This document shows positions 34,813 through 43,043 of a stretch of DNA of 64,000 nt, piece after piece. The stretch covers positions 186,001 through 250,000 of the forward strand of contig CAXXSU010000011.1 in assembly GCA_963664465.2 (NCBI GenBank). The letters run 5' to 3'. How positions within the stretch are numbered: the first letter of the stretch is position 1; each line of letters begins with the position of its first letter. The notes beneath the pieces were generated by a model. That model saw only the letters and a list, made by a program, of their open reading frames with translations. It was not told where the DNA came from and ran no database searches. The position numbers were made by a program, and so were the translations under genes. Source of the stretch: CAVOAK01 sp963664465. GTDB taxonomy: Bacteria; Pseudomonadota; Alphaproteobacteria; UBA8366; CAVOAK01.

Positions 34813-35490
34813 CTATTCCTCTCCGGAGTCCAAACGGCTGACAACGTCGCGGGCAAGTGGCACCGTTATCCGGCGATGGCCCGCAAGTGCGGTCTCATCC
34901 AACATCGCAACGGCCTGGTGCGCCGCTGCAAACGATCGTTCGATTCGCGCAAGCAAGAATGCGATCACGTCGCTTCCCACCTGCAACTGCCGATCCGCAA
35001 AGAGCTTGATCAGGACAGCGCTAATCAGCGCATCGTCCGGCCGGCCGACACCGACCGCAGATGCGGCGTTCATGCGCGATTGCAGGTCGGCAATCTTCAG
35101 GGGCCATCTCGCCGGCGGTTCACGTGAGGTCAGCAGCAGATATCCGCCACGCTCACTGAGCAGATTGTGAAGGTGCAGCAGCGCCCGCTCATCTATGCGC
35201 TCGGCTACATCGTCAATGACACAAGCTGAAACGCCGTTGAGAAGCTCCGGCAGGGCATCGGCGGACAAGAGTTCGGGCACGATAAGCTTAGCGCTGCTGC
35301 GGGCTTGCCAGACGTGGGCGAGATGGGTCTTGCCGCAGCGCGCCGGACCATGGATGGCCAGCGCGGGGCCCGGCCACTCGGGCCAACGATCGAGCCACGC
35401 GACTGCGTCCTGATTGCACGGTGCGACGAGAAAGTCGCTATCTTCGAGAGCAGGCCGATGTCCCAGCGACAGCGGTAGCTGTGCCGTCAC
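34813..35490 (-). CDS. hdaA: DnaA-related regulator HdaA
   Basis: A 225-residue AAA+ protein homologous to the DnaA ATPase domain: FLVAPCNQDAVAWLDRWPEW, the Walker A variant GPARCGKTHLAHVW, the Walker B-like ACVIDDVAER, and sensor-like LLSERGGYLLLTSREPPA. There is no DNA-binding domain 4. In alphaproteobacteria, HdaA with the sliding clamp stimulates DnaA ATP hydrolysis to limit replication initiation. GTG start overlaps the permease stop (GTGA). Confidence 0.9.
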   Translation of the reverse strand: MTAQLPLSLGHRPALEDSDFLVAPCNQDAVAWLDRWPEWPGPALAIHGPARCGKTHLAHVWQARSSAKLIVPELLSADALPELLNGVSACVIDDVAERIDERALLHLHNLLSERGGYLLLTSREPPARWPLKIADLQSRMNAASAVGVGRPDDALISAVLIKLFADRQLQVGSDVIAFLLARIERSFAAAHQAVAMLDETALAGHRRITVPLARDVVSRLDSGEE

Positions 35491-36599
35491 GCCTCGCTTC
35501 CTTCACCGCCATCAGTTTCTTCGTGATCTGAGTTGGTGGTGTCTGTGTGGCTCGAATAGAGGGCGCTCGCTAGATAACTCGAGAGGAGAAACCGCGTTAG
35601 TACGCCGATGACCGCCGCCGCCGGAACCGCCAACAACACCCCTAGGAACCCGAACAGGGCACCACCGGCAAGCAAGGCAAAAATTATCCAAACCGGGTGT
35701 AAGCCAACACTCTTGCCGACGATTCTCGGCGTTACGAAATTTCCTTCGATGAATTGTCCTACAACAAAGACGCCCGCGACCAGCAAAACCGGAACGAGTT
35801 CGCCAAACTGTGCGATCGCCATGCCGGTTCCGACGAGGAAACCCAGCAACATTCCAAAATACGGAATGAATGAGATAAGGCCGGTCGAGAAGCCGACGAT
35901 AATTCCAAATTCGAGTCCGACAATCGACAAGCCCACGGCATAAAATACGCCGAGCAAGAGGCAAACGATGGCTTGCCCGCGCACGAAGGCGGCCAAGGTT
36001 TTATCGACCAGCACCGCCTGCTCGCGAATTGTGTCCGCTTGTGCGCGCGGCAGCCACCGATCGATCCGCGTGACGATGCCATCCCAGTCGCGCAGCAGAT
36101 AAAATGTGACGATCGGTGTAATGACGACGAGAGCAACCAGGCCAGCGAGCGCATTGATGCCACTCAGGAGCCGCCCAAGCAGCCGAGTCGCCCAGCGCAC
36201 AATGTCAGTCGAATAGCCGCTGAGCGCTTGGCGTAGCTCAGTACCACTATCGACATCCGTATATTGCACGAGGAACGCCATTGCGGGCGCAGCCGCCTTG
36301 TCGAGCGCGTCGAGATAGGCTGGAACGCGTTCAGCGAAGGCGACGAATTGAGCATGAAGCAGGGGTGTGACGAGAACGAACGCAAGCGCAACGAGCACAA
36401 AAAAACAGGCGGTTATCAACGTCGTCGCAATACTACGCGAGCAGCCGAGCGCTTCCAGGCGATCGCAGGCCGGATCGAGAAAATAGGCGACGGCCATTCC
36501 CGCTACAAACGGCAATAGAATGCCGCGCAGTATAAACACAGCCGCAAGAAAGACGGCGAAGCCGACGATCCATGCGACAGAACGTTGTTGAACGGTCAT
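35487..36599 (-). CDS. AI-2E/PerM-family membrane permease
   Basis: A 370-residue membrane protein with about eight hydrophobic segments (start FAVFLAAVFILRGILLPFVAG; end FALLAGGALFGFLGVLLAVP). The family motif region PYFGMLLGFLVGTGMAIAQFG and VTPRIVGKSVGLHPVWIIFA are characteristic. Family members are proposed transporters or antiporters; the AI-2 assignment is historical and the substrate here is unknown. It lies in a chain of overlapping genes between the phospholipid enzyme and hdaA. Confidence 0.9.
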   Translation of the reverse strand: MTVQQRSVAWIVGFAVFLAAVFILRGILLPFVAGMAVAYFLDPACDRLEALGCSRSIATTLITACFFVLVALAFVLVTPLLHAQFVAFAERVPAYLDALDKAAAPAMAFLVQYTDVDSGTELRQALSGYSTDIVRWATRLLGRLLSGINALAGLVALVVITPIVTFYLLRDWDGIVTRIDRWLPRAQADTIREQAVLVDKTLAAFVRGQAIVCLLLGVFYAVGLSIVGLEFGIIVGFSTGLISFIPYFGMLLGFLVGTGMAIAQFGELVPVLLVAGVFVVGQFIEGNFVTPRIVGKSVGLHPVWIIFALLAGGALFGFLGVLLAVPAAAVIGVLTRFLLSSYLASALYSSHTDTTNSDHEETDGGEGSEA

Positions 36600-37273
36600 C
36601 CACCGATCCGTTCTTTGGTCCGCGTTTCACTGTGAGCCGGCAGCGTCGGCTGCTCACGACCCGCATCCTTTCTAGGCGCGGCAGCAATTCCAGCCGGACC
36701 CAAGCCCCAACGCATTAAGTAGGCAATGCCAGACGCCATTGTCGTCGCCGCAACGACGACAATTAGGACTTCGATCAGTCCAAAATCCGATACGTCGAAT
36801 CCCAACATGGCGAGAACCGTCGACGCGAGGACGATTTGCATCGTCGTGTTGAGTTTGCTGATGAACAGCGGATGCAATCGTACGGGGCCATCCAGTTGAC
36901 GGAGAAACAGAATGCCGCCAACAATGAATGCGTCCCGGAAGACCACCAGTATGACTAACCAGGTCGGTAAATAGCCTGCGTGGCCGAGCGTCACATAAAC
37001 GCTCACCAGCAGAGCTTTGTCGGCAATCGGATCTAGGTATCGTCCGAATTCCGTTACGCAATTGAAGCGCTTTGCGATGAAGCCATCAGCAGCGTCTGAT
37101 AGGCCGGCCAACACGAAAACCCAAAATGCCGGAGCCATACGGTCGGCAACAATCAGCCATACGACCAACGGTACGGCGAGCAGGCGGGCCAGAGTGATCA
37201 AGTTTGGCAAACCGAGCGAACCGACCAGGCCATTCGCCTTGTCGATGCCTTCATGGTTGGATGCCGAGTTCAC
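36596..37273 (-). CDS. CDP-alcohol phosphatidyltransferase
   Basis: A 225-residue integral membrane enzyme. The signature DAADGFIAKRFNCVTEFGRYLDPIADK fits the family pattern D-x2-D-G-x2-A-x8-G-x3-D-x3-D and holds the catalytic aspartates. It transfers a phosphatidyl group from CDP-diacylglycerol to an alcohol such as glycerol 3-phosphate in phospholipid synthesis; the alcohol cannot be fixed, since many alphaproteobacteria have a separate pgsA. GTG start overlaps the DUF2066 gene, and its own stop overlaps the permease gene. Confidence 0.88.
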   Translation of the reverse strand: MNSASNHEGIDKANGLVGSLGLPNLITLARLLAVPLVVWLIVADRMAPAFWVFVLAGLSDAADGFIAKRFNCVTEFGRYLDPIADKALLVSVYVTLGHAGYLPTWLVILVVFRDAFIVGGILFLRQLDGPVRLHPLFISKLNTTMQIVLASTVLAMLGFDVSDFGLIEVLIVVVAATTMASGIAYLMRWGLGPAGIAAAPRKDAGREQPTLPAHSETRTKERIGG

Positions 37274-38409
37274 TGTGCGCCACCGTAGGTTATTGTCCAG
37301 GTCCCCTCGCTCGCAAGATAGGCCAGGGCGAGGTCACTTTGCGCCATAGCAACACGCAGCTGTTCCGGCTCGCCAACGAACAGTAGATCAACATCGGCGG
37401 CCCCGACTGAGAGCCGCGTCAAGACTATCTTCCTGATTTCCGCGATATCGTCGAGACGTTTTCGAACCGCAATCCAGTATGGATGTCCGGTCAATGGAAC
37501 GCGAACGCTAATCCATTGTTCGAGTTCGAAGCGCAACAGATTTTCGCGCTTCCATGTCTCCTCGATTTCGATGACAAGCCGCTCCGCTGCATCGCGCAGC
37601 AACGCGTCAATCGGCGTGCCCGGCGCACCGGCGAAGGTCAAGATCCTTGTCTGTTCGGACTGTCCGCCGCCATGGCGATCGAGCGACACGTTGAGCGTCA
37701 ATGCACCGTTGCGGGGATTTATCGACAGCGATGCCAAGGCAACATAGGCACCAAACGCATCATATTTTGAGGCAATCGACATAATGCGTCTTTGATCACC
37801 TTGCAGGGCCTGTTCCGCGTTGATTTCGAGAACATCGGAGAGGTCTCCAAGCGGGACTACGATCGGCAGAAGACCATCGCTTCCCGGACGCTGCGCCCAC
37901 GCGGCAAACCAGGGGTTGGGATCCTCCCACAACAGAGTTGCACCGCCGACCGCATAGACGGGCAGGACAACCGCGGGGCGACTTGCGGTCTCGGCAAAGG
38001 AAATGCCTGCGTTTTGCAACAGCCGGCGAATCTCGCGCGGTTTGAAGCGGATCGTTAGCGTGGCCAAATAGCGGCCACCACCAAATTTTTCTCCCTCCAC
38101 TGCGAAATCGCGGACGACTTGCGCCAACGCGTTGTCGTCCAATTCTGGCAGCCGATCATGATCATCGCGCAACGTTACGCGCTCCAAAATAGCCCTCAAT
38201 GCGCGATGCTGTGCTTTCAGCATACCCGCAGTTTTGGCCGTCAGAGCGTCCGCACCGGTCTCGTCAACCGAGACACCGACCAACGTAAAGAGAGTTTCGC
38301 CCGCCGACTGAGCTACCGCTTGAGGCGCCAGCAGGATGGTCGACACGGCAAGGGTGACAAGGACGGAACCAAGCAATGTACCCTTCCGCATAGTTACGCG
38401 AAGCGCCAT
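37270..38409 (-). CDS. Exported DUF2066 protein
   Basis: A 379-residue protein from the ATG at 38409; a TTG at 38442 would add 11 residues. A signal peptide (LLGSVLVTLAVSTILLAPQAVAQ) predicts export. DUF2066 features include FTLVGVSVDETGADA, the RYLATLTIRFKPREIRRLL region and VLPVYAVGGATLLWEDPNPW. Function unknown; probably periplasmic. It is the first gene of a leftward operon with a phospholipid enzyme, a permease, HdaA and an SDR, a linkage seen in related bacteria. It is divergent from purM. Confidence 0.82.
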   Translation of the reverse strand: MALRVTMRKGTLLGSVLVTLAVSTILLAPQAVAQSAGETLFTLVGVSVDETGADALTAKTAGMLKAQHRALRAILERVTLRDDHDRLPELDDNALAQVVRDFAVEGEKFGGGRYLATLTIRFKPREIRRLLQNAGISFAETASRPAVVLPVYAVGGATLLWEDPNPWFAAWAQRPGSDGLLPIVVPLGDLSDVLEINAEQALQGDQRRIMSIASKYDAFGAYVALASLSINPRNGALTLNVSLDRHGGGQSEQTRILTFAGAPGTPIDALLRDAAERLVIEIEETWKRENLLRFELEQWISVRVPLTGHPYWIAVRKRLDDIAEIRKIVLTRLSVGAADVDLLFVGEPEQLRVAMAQSDLALAYLASEGTWTITYGGAQ

Positions 38410-38476
38410 TGCAAACCATCCCGGATGAAGTATCTTCGGCAACCGACTCTCATCCGTCTAATATAGGCTCACCTGT

Positions 38477-38482
38477 GAGGAA
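38477..38482 (+). promoter_or_regulatory. Ribosome-binding site pointing to an ATA start of purM
   Basis: gaggaa lies 4 bases upstream of the ATA at 38486. No ATG, GTG or TTG exists in the purM frame between the in-frame TAA at 38459 and the conserved residues, so this site defines the most likely start. Confidence 0.6.
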
Positions 38483-38485
38483 GCC

Positions 38486-39553
38486 ATAGTACGGAAGACA
38501 TCCGCCAATGGCCTGACTTACCGCGATGCCGGCGTCGATATCGACGCGGGAAATGCGCTTGTCGAGGCCATCAAGTCGCTTGCGAGCACAACCGGGAGAC
38601 CGGGCTCCGACGCCGAGTTGGGGGGATTTGGCGGCCTATTCGACCTGCGGGCCGCCGGCTTTCGCGAGCCAATACTTGTCGCTGCAACCGACGGCGTCGG
38701 CACCAAGCTTCGTGTAGCCATCGAAGCCGGACTGCACGATACGATTGGCATCGACCTCGTCGCCATGTGCGTCAACGATATCGTCGTACAAGGCGCAGAG
38801 CCCTTGTTCTTTCTCGATTATTTCGCGACCGGGCAGCTACGGCCCGAGATCGCTGAATCGGTGATCGCCGGTATCGCTGAAGGGTGCCGGCTAGCCGGAT
38901 GCGCCCTGATCGGCGGCGAGACGGCGGAAATGCCTGGTCACTACCAAAAGTCCGACTACGACCTCGCCGGATTTGCTGTCGGCGCGGTCGAACGAGGCGC
39001 TTTGCTGACCGGCCGAGAGGTTGCAGCTGGCGACATTGTACTTGGCCTTGCGTCGACCGGTCTTCACGCAAACGGATTCTCGCTGGTCCGTCGAATCATC
39101 GAGCTCGGCAGCTTCGACTTATCGGCCGCGGCAACCTTTGCCGAGGAGTTGAGTCTCGGCACTGCACTCATGCTGCCGACCCGCATCTATGTCCAGAGTT
39201 GCCTCGCCGCGTTGCGTTTGGAGGGGCTCCACGGGTTGGCACATATCACCGGGGGCGGGCTCCTGGAAAACCTCCCGCGCGTACTGCCATCGGACCTCAC
39301 CGCGAAGATTGATCATACGAGTTGGCCCAGGCCGCCTGTTTTCGAGTGGATCGCACATCAAGGCGGCGTTGCTGAGCAGGAAATGTTGAGAACCTTCAAT
39401 TGCGGTATCGGCATGGCAGCCATCGTCACCGCCAAACACGCCAACCAAATCGAGGAGACGCTAAGAGAGGCTGGCGAAACAGTGCATCGCATTGGCAACA
39501 TTGAACCGCGCGAAGACGGACCAGCCATCTTGATCGATGGTGTTGACGCATGA
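38486..39553 (+). CDS. purM: Phosphoribosylformylglycinamidine cyclo-ligase, apparent ATA start
   Basis: PurM closes the imidazole ring to make AIR in purine synthesis. The conserved N-terminus NGLTYRDAGVDIDAGNALVE starts at 38507, so a start at the internal ATG 38618 would delete essential sequence. The upstream frame has no standard start codon; ATA at 38486 gives 355 residues, the normal length, and is well placed after GAGGAA. Other motifs: ELGGFGGLFDL, VAATDGVGTKLRVA, GGETAEMPGHY, HITGGGLLENLPRVLP. Either a rare AUA start is used or an ATG was changed by mutation or sequencing error. The stop overlaps purN (ATGA). Confidence 0.9.
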   Translation: MVRKTSANGLTYRDAGVDIDAGNALVEAIKSLASTTGRPGSDAELGGFGGLFDLRAAGFREPILVAATDGVGTKLRVAIEAGLHDTIGIDLVAMCVNDIVVQGAEPLFFLDYFATGQLRPEIAESVIAGIAEGCRLAGCALIGGETAEMPGHYQKSDYDLAGFAVGAVERGALLTGREVAAGDIVLGLASTGLHANGFSLVRRIIELGSFDLSAAATFAEELSLGTALMLPTRIYVQSCLAALRLEGLHGLAHITGGGLLENLPRVLPSDLTAKIDHTSWPRPPVFEWIAHQGGVAEQEMLRTFNCGIGMAAIVTAKHANQIEETLREAGETVHRIGNIEPREDGPAILIDGVDA

Positions 39554-40200
39554 AGCGCCTTCAAGCCGCGGTGCTCATTTCGGGCCGCGGCAGCAACCTT
39601 AATGCCCTGATCGATGCCTGTAAGACGCCCGAATATCCCGCGGAAATTGTTTGCGTCATTTCAAACCGGGTGGACGCCGCCGGACTCGGCATTGCGCGCG
39701 ATTCGGACATCGAAACAGCCGTTATTCAACACGAAAAGTTTTCCGACCGCGCGGAATTCGACCGCGCAATCGACCAAGAGCTCAACTCCCACGGGGTAGA
39801 GCTCATCTGCCTCGCGGGCTTCATGCGATTATTCACAGCCGAATTTGTTGAGCGCTGGCGCGACCGGATGCTCAACATCCACCCGGCACTGTTGCCTTCG
39901 TTTAGAGGCCTCGATCCGCATCAACAGGCGCTCGACGCAGGTGTTCGGCTCTCCGGCTGCACGGTGCACTTCGTGCGTCATGAAACTGACGCCGGTCCGA
40001 TCGTCGCACAGGCTGCCGTACCGGTCCTGCAGGGTGACGACGCAAATTCATTGTCGAAACGCATCTTGGCGGCGGAACACCAGGTTTATCCATTGGCGCT
40101 GCGTCTGATCGCCGAAGGCCGGGTACGCGTTGAAGGCGAGCGTGTAATTATCACGGGATTGCCGGAGCCGGCGCAGATGGTATTCGAACCGCTGGCGTAA
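39550..40200 (+). CDS. purN: Phosphoribosylglycinamide formyltransferase
   Basis: A 216-residue enzyme transferring formyl from 10-formyl-tetrahydrofolate to GAR. Motifs: AVLISGRGSNLNALIDAC (phosphate loop), the catalytic Asn/His in NIHPALLPSFRGLDPHQQAL and the Asp in HFVRHETDAGPIVAQ. Length is normal. ATG overlaps the purM stop, so both steps of purine synthesis are translated together. Confidence 0.97.
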   Translation: MKRLQAAVLISGRGSNLNALIDACKTPEYPAEIVCVISNRVDAAGLGIARDSDIETAVIQHEKFSDRAEFDRAIDQELNSHGVELICLAGFMRLFTAEFVERWRDRMLNIHPALLPSFRGLDPHQQALDAGVRLSGCTVHFVRHETDAGPIVAQAAVPVLQGDDANSLSKRILAAEHQVYPLALRLIAEGRVRVEGERVIITGLPEPAQMVFEPLA

Positions 40201-40223
40201 TCATGCATCGCCGGTGTCAACCG

Positions 40224-40261
40224 CATGCGTATTTGGCAGACTCATGCGTATTTGGCAGACT
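40224..40261. repeat. 19-bp tandem duplication
   Basis: The unit catgcgtatttggcagact occurs twice without spacing (40224-40242, 40243-40261), in the gap between purN and the small membrane protein gene. Each copy brings an ATG but neither is needed for the downstream start. Confidence 0.92.
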
Positions 40262-40305
40262 ATTGTGTGTGCAATCACGCAACGGCGTTTACAGGAGACA
40301 TGCCG

Positions 40306-40443
40306 ATGGCAGCGCCCGACCTTCAATTTCTTCAGGCTCCACAGGCAAACCTGAAAACCTGGTCCATAGTGACCAAGTTGTTAGTCATCTCCGCAACCCT
40401 AACGGCAGTGACATTGCTGCTTTTATTTTGGGCGTTCGTCTAG
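40306..40443 (+). CDS. Small single-helix membrane protein
   Basis: A 45-residue protein: a polar N-terminus (MAAPDLQFLQAPQANLKTWS) then one transmembrane helix (LVISATLTAVTLLLLFWAFV). The start at 40306 is favoured by AGGAG 8 bases upstream; an ATG two codons earlier is possible. The layout resembles aa3-type cytochrome oxidase subunit IV proteins of alphaproteobacteria, but this is a weak likeness. Function unknown. Confidence 0.55.
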   Translation: MAAPDLQFLQAPQANLKTWSIVTKLLVISATLTAVTLLLLFWAFV

Positions 40444-40548
40444 CTGTACTGCGGCGCATTCTAATTTCGCACGCCGCGTCACACCGCGTCACACTGCGAA
40501 CCCGCTGCGAGAGCCTCTCTTGAGGAGCCAGCAGGGCAATCCGCCTAA

Positions 40549-42018
40549 CAGCCCGTTGAAAAAGGCGTCATTGACCGGGTTTCACGCCACGGCGAAGCAT
40601 ATCGCGGCGAAGGCGGTTTCGCCATCCTCCGAGACGATGAGGACGATCTGAACGACCAGGACGGCTCCAGCGGGCGTAACAAGCACGAACAAGGCGCCAA
40701 TTCCGCCCGCCACGGCCTCCTTCGGGGTGCCGGCGCCGATGAGTTGGCGCATCAGCAACGATAGGTTGTGGCCGGCGACGTGAAGCAGGTATCGCTTGTG
40801 CACGTTCTCGCGGCCCCGAAGCCAGGTCCGGCGCATACCGCCGCGATCGAGGTTGTGGGCAAAGGAGCGCTCGACGATCTCGGCGCGCAGCTTGAAGGCT
40901 TCCCTGGCCACCCCCGATAACAGCCGGGTCCGGTTGTTGGTGACCGCCCGGCGAGCCGCATCATCTCCGTGCCAGCGCGCAAAACCCTTCTGCTTGGGCT
41001 CGGAGATCCGGCTCTTCCAGGGGCCGTCGTCGAGCGCCTTCAAGACCAACCGTGAGTGGGAGCCCTTATCGGTCACACATTCGGCCGGATCTTCGGCCGT
41101 CGGCGCCACATCCACCGCCTCGAGGTTTGCCTCGGCCGCCGCCAGGGTCTTGGGAAGCGTTGTCGTATCGCCCTCGTCGGCCGGGTGCAGCTCCGCCGCC
41201 ACCACCGCGCCGGTGTCCAGATCCACCGCGTGCTCGGGCTTGTAGGCCAGGTGCGTGGTGCCGTCCTTCATCTTGGCGATCTTGGCCTCGGGGTCGCTCC
41301 TGGAAACCCAGTCCTGGTTCGAGAGCTTCTTGCCCTTGCGCTTGCGGTCCAGACGCGCCAGGTCCTCAGCCGTGGGTGTCTCGATACCGCTCTCCTGGGC
41401 CAAGCGCTCCAGCATCCCCCGGTAACCCTCGCCCGTGTCCCTCCGCACGATGTTGCGCAGCGCCGCGTTGGCCTCCATGGTCGAGGCATCCACCCCGATG
41501 CGCTCGCCCTTCACCAGACCCGCCTCGGCGATCAGCGCCAGGACCCAGTCAAACACCGCCGTGTGGACTTCATGGGGCAGGCGCGCGCGGGTCCGTGACA
41601 GCCAGGAATGGTCCGGCACCCGTTCCCGCATCTCCAACAGCAGGAACTCCCGTAGCGACAGGGAATCCGAGCAGCGCCACTCCAGCCCACGCTCAGAGTC
41701 GATACCCTCGAAGTAGCCCACCAGGTGCATACGGAAGTAGCGCCCGGGTGGCACCGAAGGCGCCCCCATCCTGGCCGCGTAATAGGGCTGGCAGACCGCC
41801 TCGGCGAAGCCGTCGAAGCCGCCCTCGATCAGTACCAACTGCAGGCGGTCGTAAAATACATGACCAGGCGAGCGCGGCATCTCCGACCAGCTCACCATCA
41901 AGTCCCCCTGACGATCCTTCTGCTGTCCCATCGCCATCAGCGAACCCCCCTTCAGGCCAGGACACCAGAGAATCAGACCATGCCGACTTCGTCCAGGGAA
42001 GACTTCGTCAACGGGCTG
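40549..42018 (-). mobile_element. IS5/IS1182-type insertion sequence, copy 1
   Basis: A 1470-bp element with imperfect terminal repeats (cagcccgttga at the left, its complement ending at 42018 on the right) and a 4-bp target duplication ctaa (40545-40548 and 42019-42022). It carries one transposase gene. A near-identical copy lies at 48067-49524. The right target duplication supplies the TAG stop of ndk, so the element landed exactly at the end of that gene. Confidence 0.88.
40582..41937 (-). CDS. IS5/IS1182-type DDE transposase, copy 1 (altered catalytic motif)
   Basis: A 451-residue transposase: an N-terminal DUF772-type domain (FDGFAEAVCQPYYAARMGAP; FRMHLVGYFEGI), the first catalytic Asp in ERIGVDASTMEANAALR, a second region at CVTDKGSHSRL and a C-terminal RSFAHNLDRGGMRRTWLRGR with the last Glu just before it in AEIVERSF. 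The second motif reads DKGS where copy 2 and the family have DKGY; one base (C for A) makes the change next to the catalytic Asp. The N-terminus is complete (MAMGQQKDRQGDLMVSW), unlike copy 2. Confidence 0.9.
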   Translation of the reverse strand: MAMGQQKDRQGDLMVSWSEMPRSPGHVFYDRLQLVLIEGGFDGFAEAVCQPYYAARMGAPSVPPGRYFRMHLVGYFEGIDSERGLEWRCSDSLSLREFLLLEMRERVPDHSWLSRTRARLPHEVHTAVFDWVLALIAEAGLVKGERIGVDASTMEANAALRNIVRRDTGEGYRGMLERLAQESGIETPTAEDLARLDRKRKGKKLSNQDWVSRSDPEAKIAKMKDGTTHLAYKPEHAVDLDTGAVVAAELHPADEGDTTTLPKTLAAAEANLEAVDVAPTAEDPAECVTDKGSHSRLVLKALDDGPWKSRISEPKQKGFARWHGDDAARRAVTNNRTRLLSGVAREAFKLRAEIVERSFAHNLDRGGMRRTWLRGRENVHKRYLLHVAGHNLSLLMRQLIGAGTPKEAVAGGIGALFVLVTPAGAVLVVQIVLIVSEDGETAFAAICFAVA

Positions 42019-42441
42019 CTAAGGGTGTATTTCGATTTCGCTGAAAAAGAAGGCGATTTCACGCGCCGCCGTCTCTTCGGAATCCGAACCGTGTACGGTG
42101 TTCGCCTCCACCGATTCGCCAAAATCTTTGCGAATTGTCCCGTCATCGGCGTTCGCGGGGTTCGTCGCTCCCATGATCTCGCGGTTCTTGGCAATCGCCC
42201 CCTCACCCACCAGGACCTGGACCACGACCGGGCCGGACGTCATGAACTCACAAAGGTCTGGAAAAAACGAGCGCTCGCTGTGCACCGCGTAAAATTGTTC
42301 CGCCTCCTCACGCGTAAGCCGCAGTCGCTTCATGGCAACGATGCGCAGGCCGTTTTCCTCGAGCCTTGCGACAACCTGACCGATGAGGTTGCGGCGTGTC
42401 GCATCAGGTTTGACAATCGACAACGTTCGTTCAACGGCCAT
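42019..42441 (-). CDS. ndk: Nucleoside diphosphate kinase
   Basis: A 140-residue enzyme from the ATG at 42441 (MAVERTLSIVKPDATRRN). The active-site histidine is in ANTVHGSDS, and FFPDLCEFMTSGPVVVQVL and GATNPANADDGTIRKDFG are conserved. It balances nucleoside triphosphate pools using ATP. The stop codon (complement of 42019-42021) is formed by the target duplication of the adjacent IS. The coding sequence is preserved, but the normal downstream sequence, including any terminator, has been displaced. Confidence 0.97.
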   Translation of the reverse strand: MAVERTLSIVKPDATRRNLIGQVVARLEENGLRIVAMKRLRLTREEAEQFYAVHSERSFFPDLCEFMTSGPVVVQVLVGEGAIAKNREIMGATNPANADDGTIRKDFGESVEANTVHGSDSEETAAREIAFFFSEIEIHP

Positions 42442-42551
42442 GCGGCGTTTCCGATCTAAATTCAGGTTCGAAGTAGAAGCGGCGGGGTTATAGACGGACA
42501 CGCTGCGGGCGGCAAGCGATCCATTTCTCCAGACGTCGACGCAGCAGCGCC

Positions 42552-43013
42552 CTAGGCATTCGCTTCTGACTTCATTTCCCAGCTTCCCGACGAAGTTTGC
42601 TGCCAGTAGGTAAGCTTGTTTCCAGTCTCAAGATAGTCTTTCCAGCGTTGCCTCGCAGATGCCACAGCCGTCTCATCATTGCCGTTAAATAGCTCACAAC
42701 ATATTGAAAACATGGAAATGTTGCTCGATGTTGCGCCGTCAGTAAGAAACAGTACGTCGGATCGATTGGGGTTCTCATCAAGGTGCGTTAGCCAAACGGG
42801 TTGGTGTTCTGGATAACCGTCGGCGCCGCTGCCGTGTGGCAGAAAGGCCCGATCGTTATAGGTCCATAAATGTCCGTTCAGATATTCCACCCGCTCCGCC
42901 GAACCGGCCATGACGACGGCACGCCAATCCCGCTCAAGTACACGCTCGAGCAGAGCCGGAAGCGCGCGCTCCAACGGTGTCCGCTGCAAATGGTAGAATC
43001 TGATCTCTGTCAC
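42552..43013 (-). CDS. holC: DNA polymerase III chi subunit
   Basis: A 153-residue protein beginning MTEIRFYHLQRTPLERALPALL, with RVEYLNGHLWTYNDRAFLPHG, QPVWLTHLDENPN and LFLTDGA, all standard for HolC. Chi links the clamp loader to single-stranded DNA-binding protein at the replication fork. It lies 30 bases downstream of pepA, the usual arrangement in proteobacteria. Confidence 0.93.
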   Translation of the reverse strand: MTEIRFYHLQRTPLERALPALLERVLERDWRAVVMAGSAERVEYLNGHLWTYNDRAFLPHGSGADGYPEHQPVWLTHLDENPNRSDVLFLTDGATSSNISMFSICCELFNGNDETAVASARQRWKDYLETGNKLTYWQQTSSGSWEMKSEANA

Positions 43014-43043
43014 CGCTGGTAACCCAAGTCAGTCGCGAGGCCG

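Noticed and set aside
38618..39553. purM starting at the internal ATG
   Set aside because: This would remove about 44 conserved N-terminal residues that are clearly encoded upstream in the same frame.
41052..42044. Long proline/arginine-rich frame opposite the IS transposase (also at 48570-49430)
   Set aside because: It is exactly antisense to a well-supported transposase, has a composition typical of GC-rich shadow frames and occurs identically in both IS copies.
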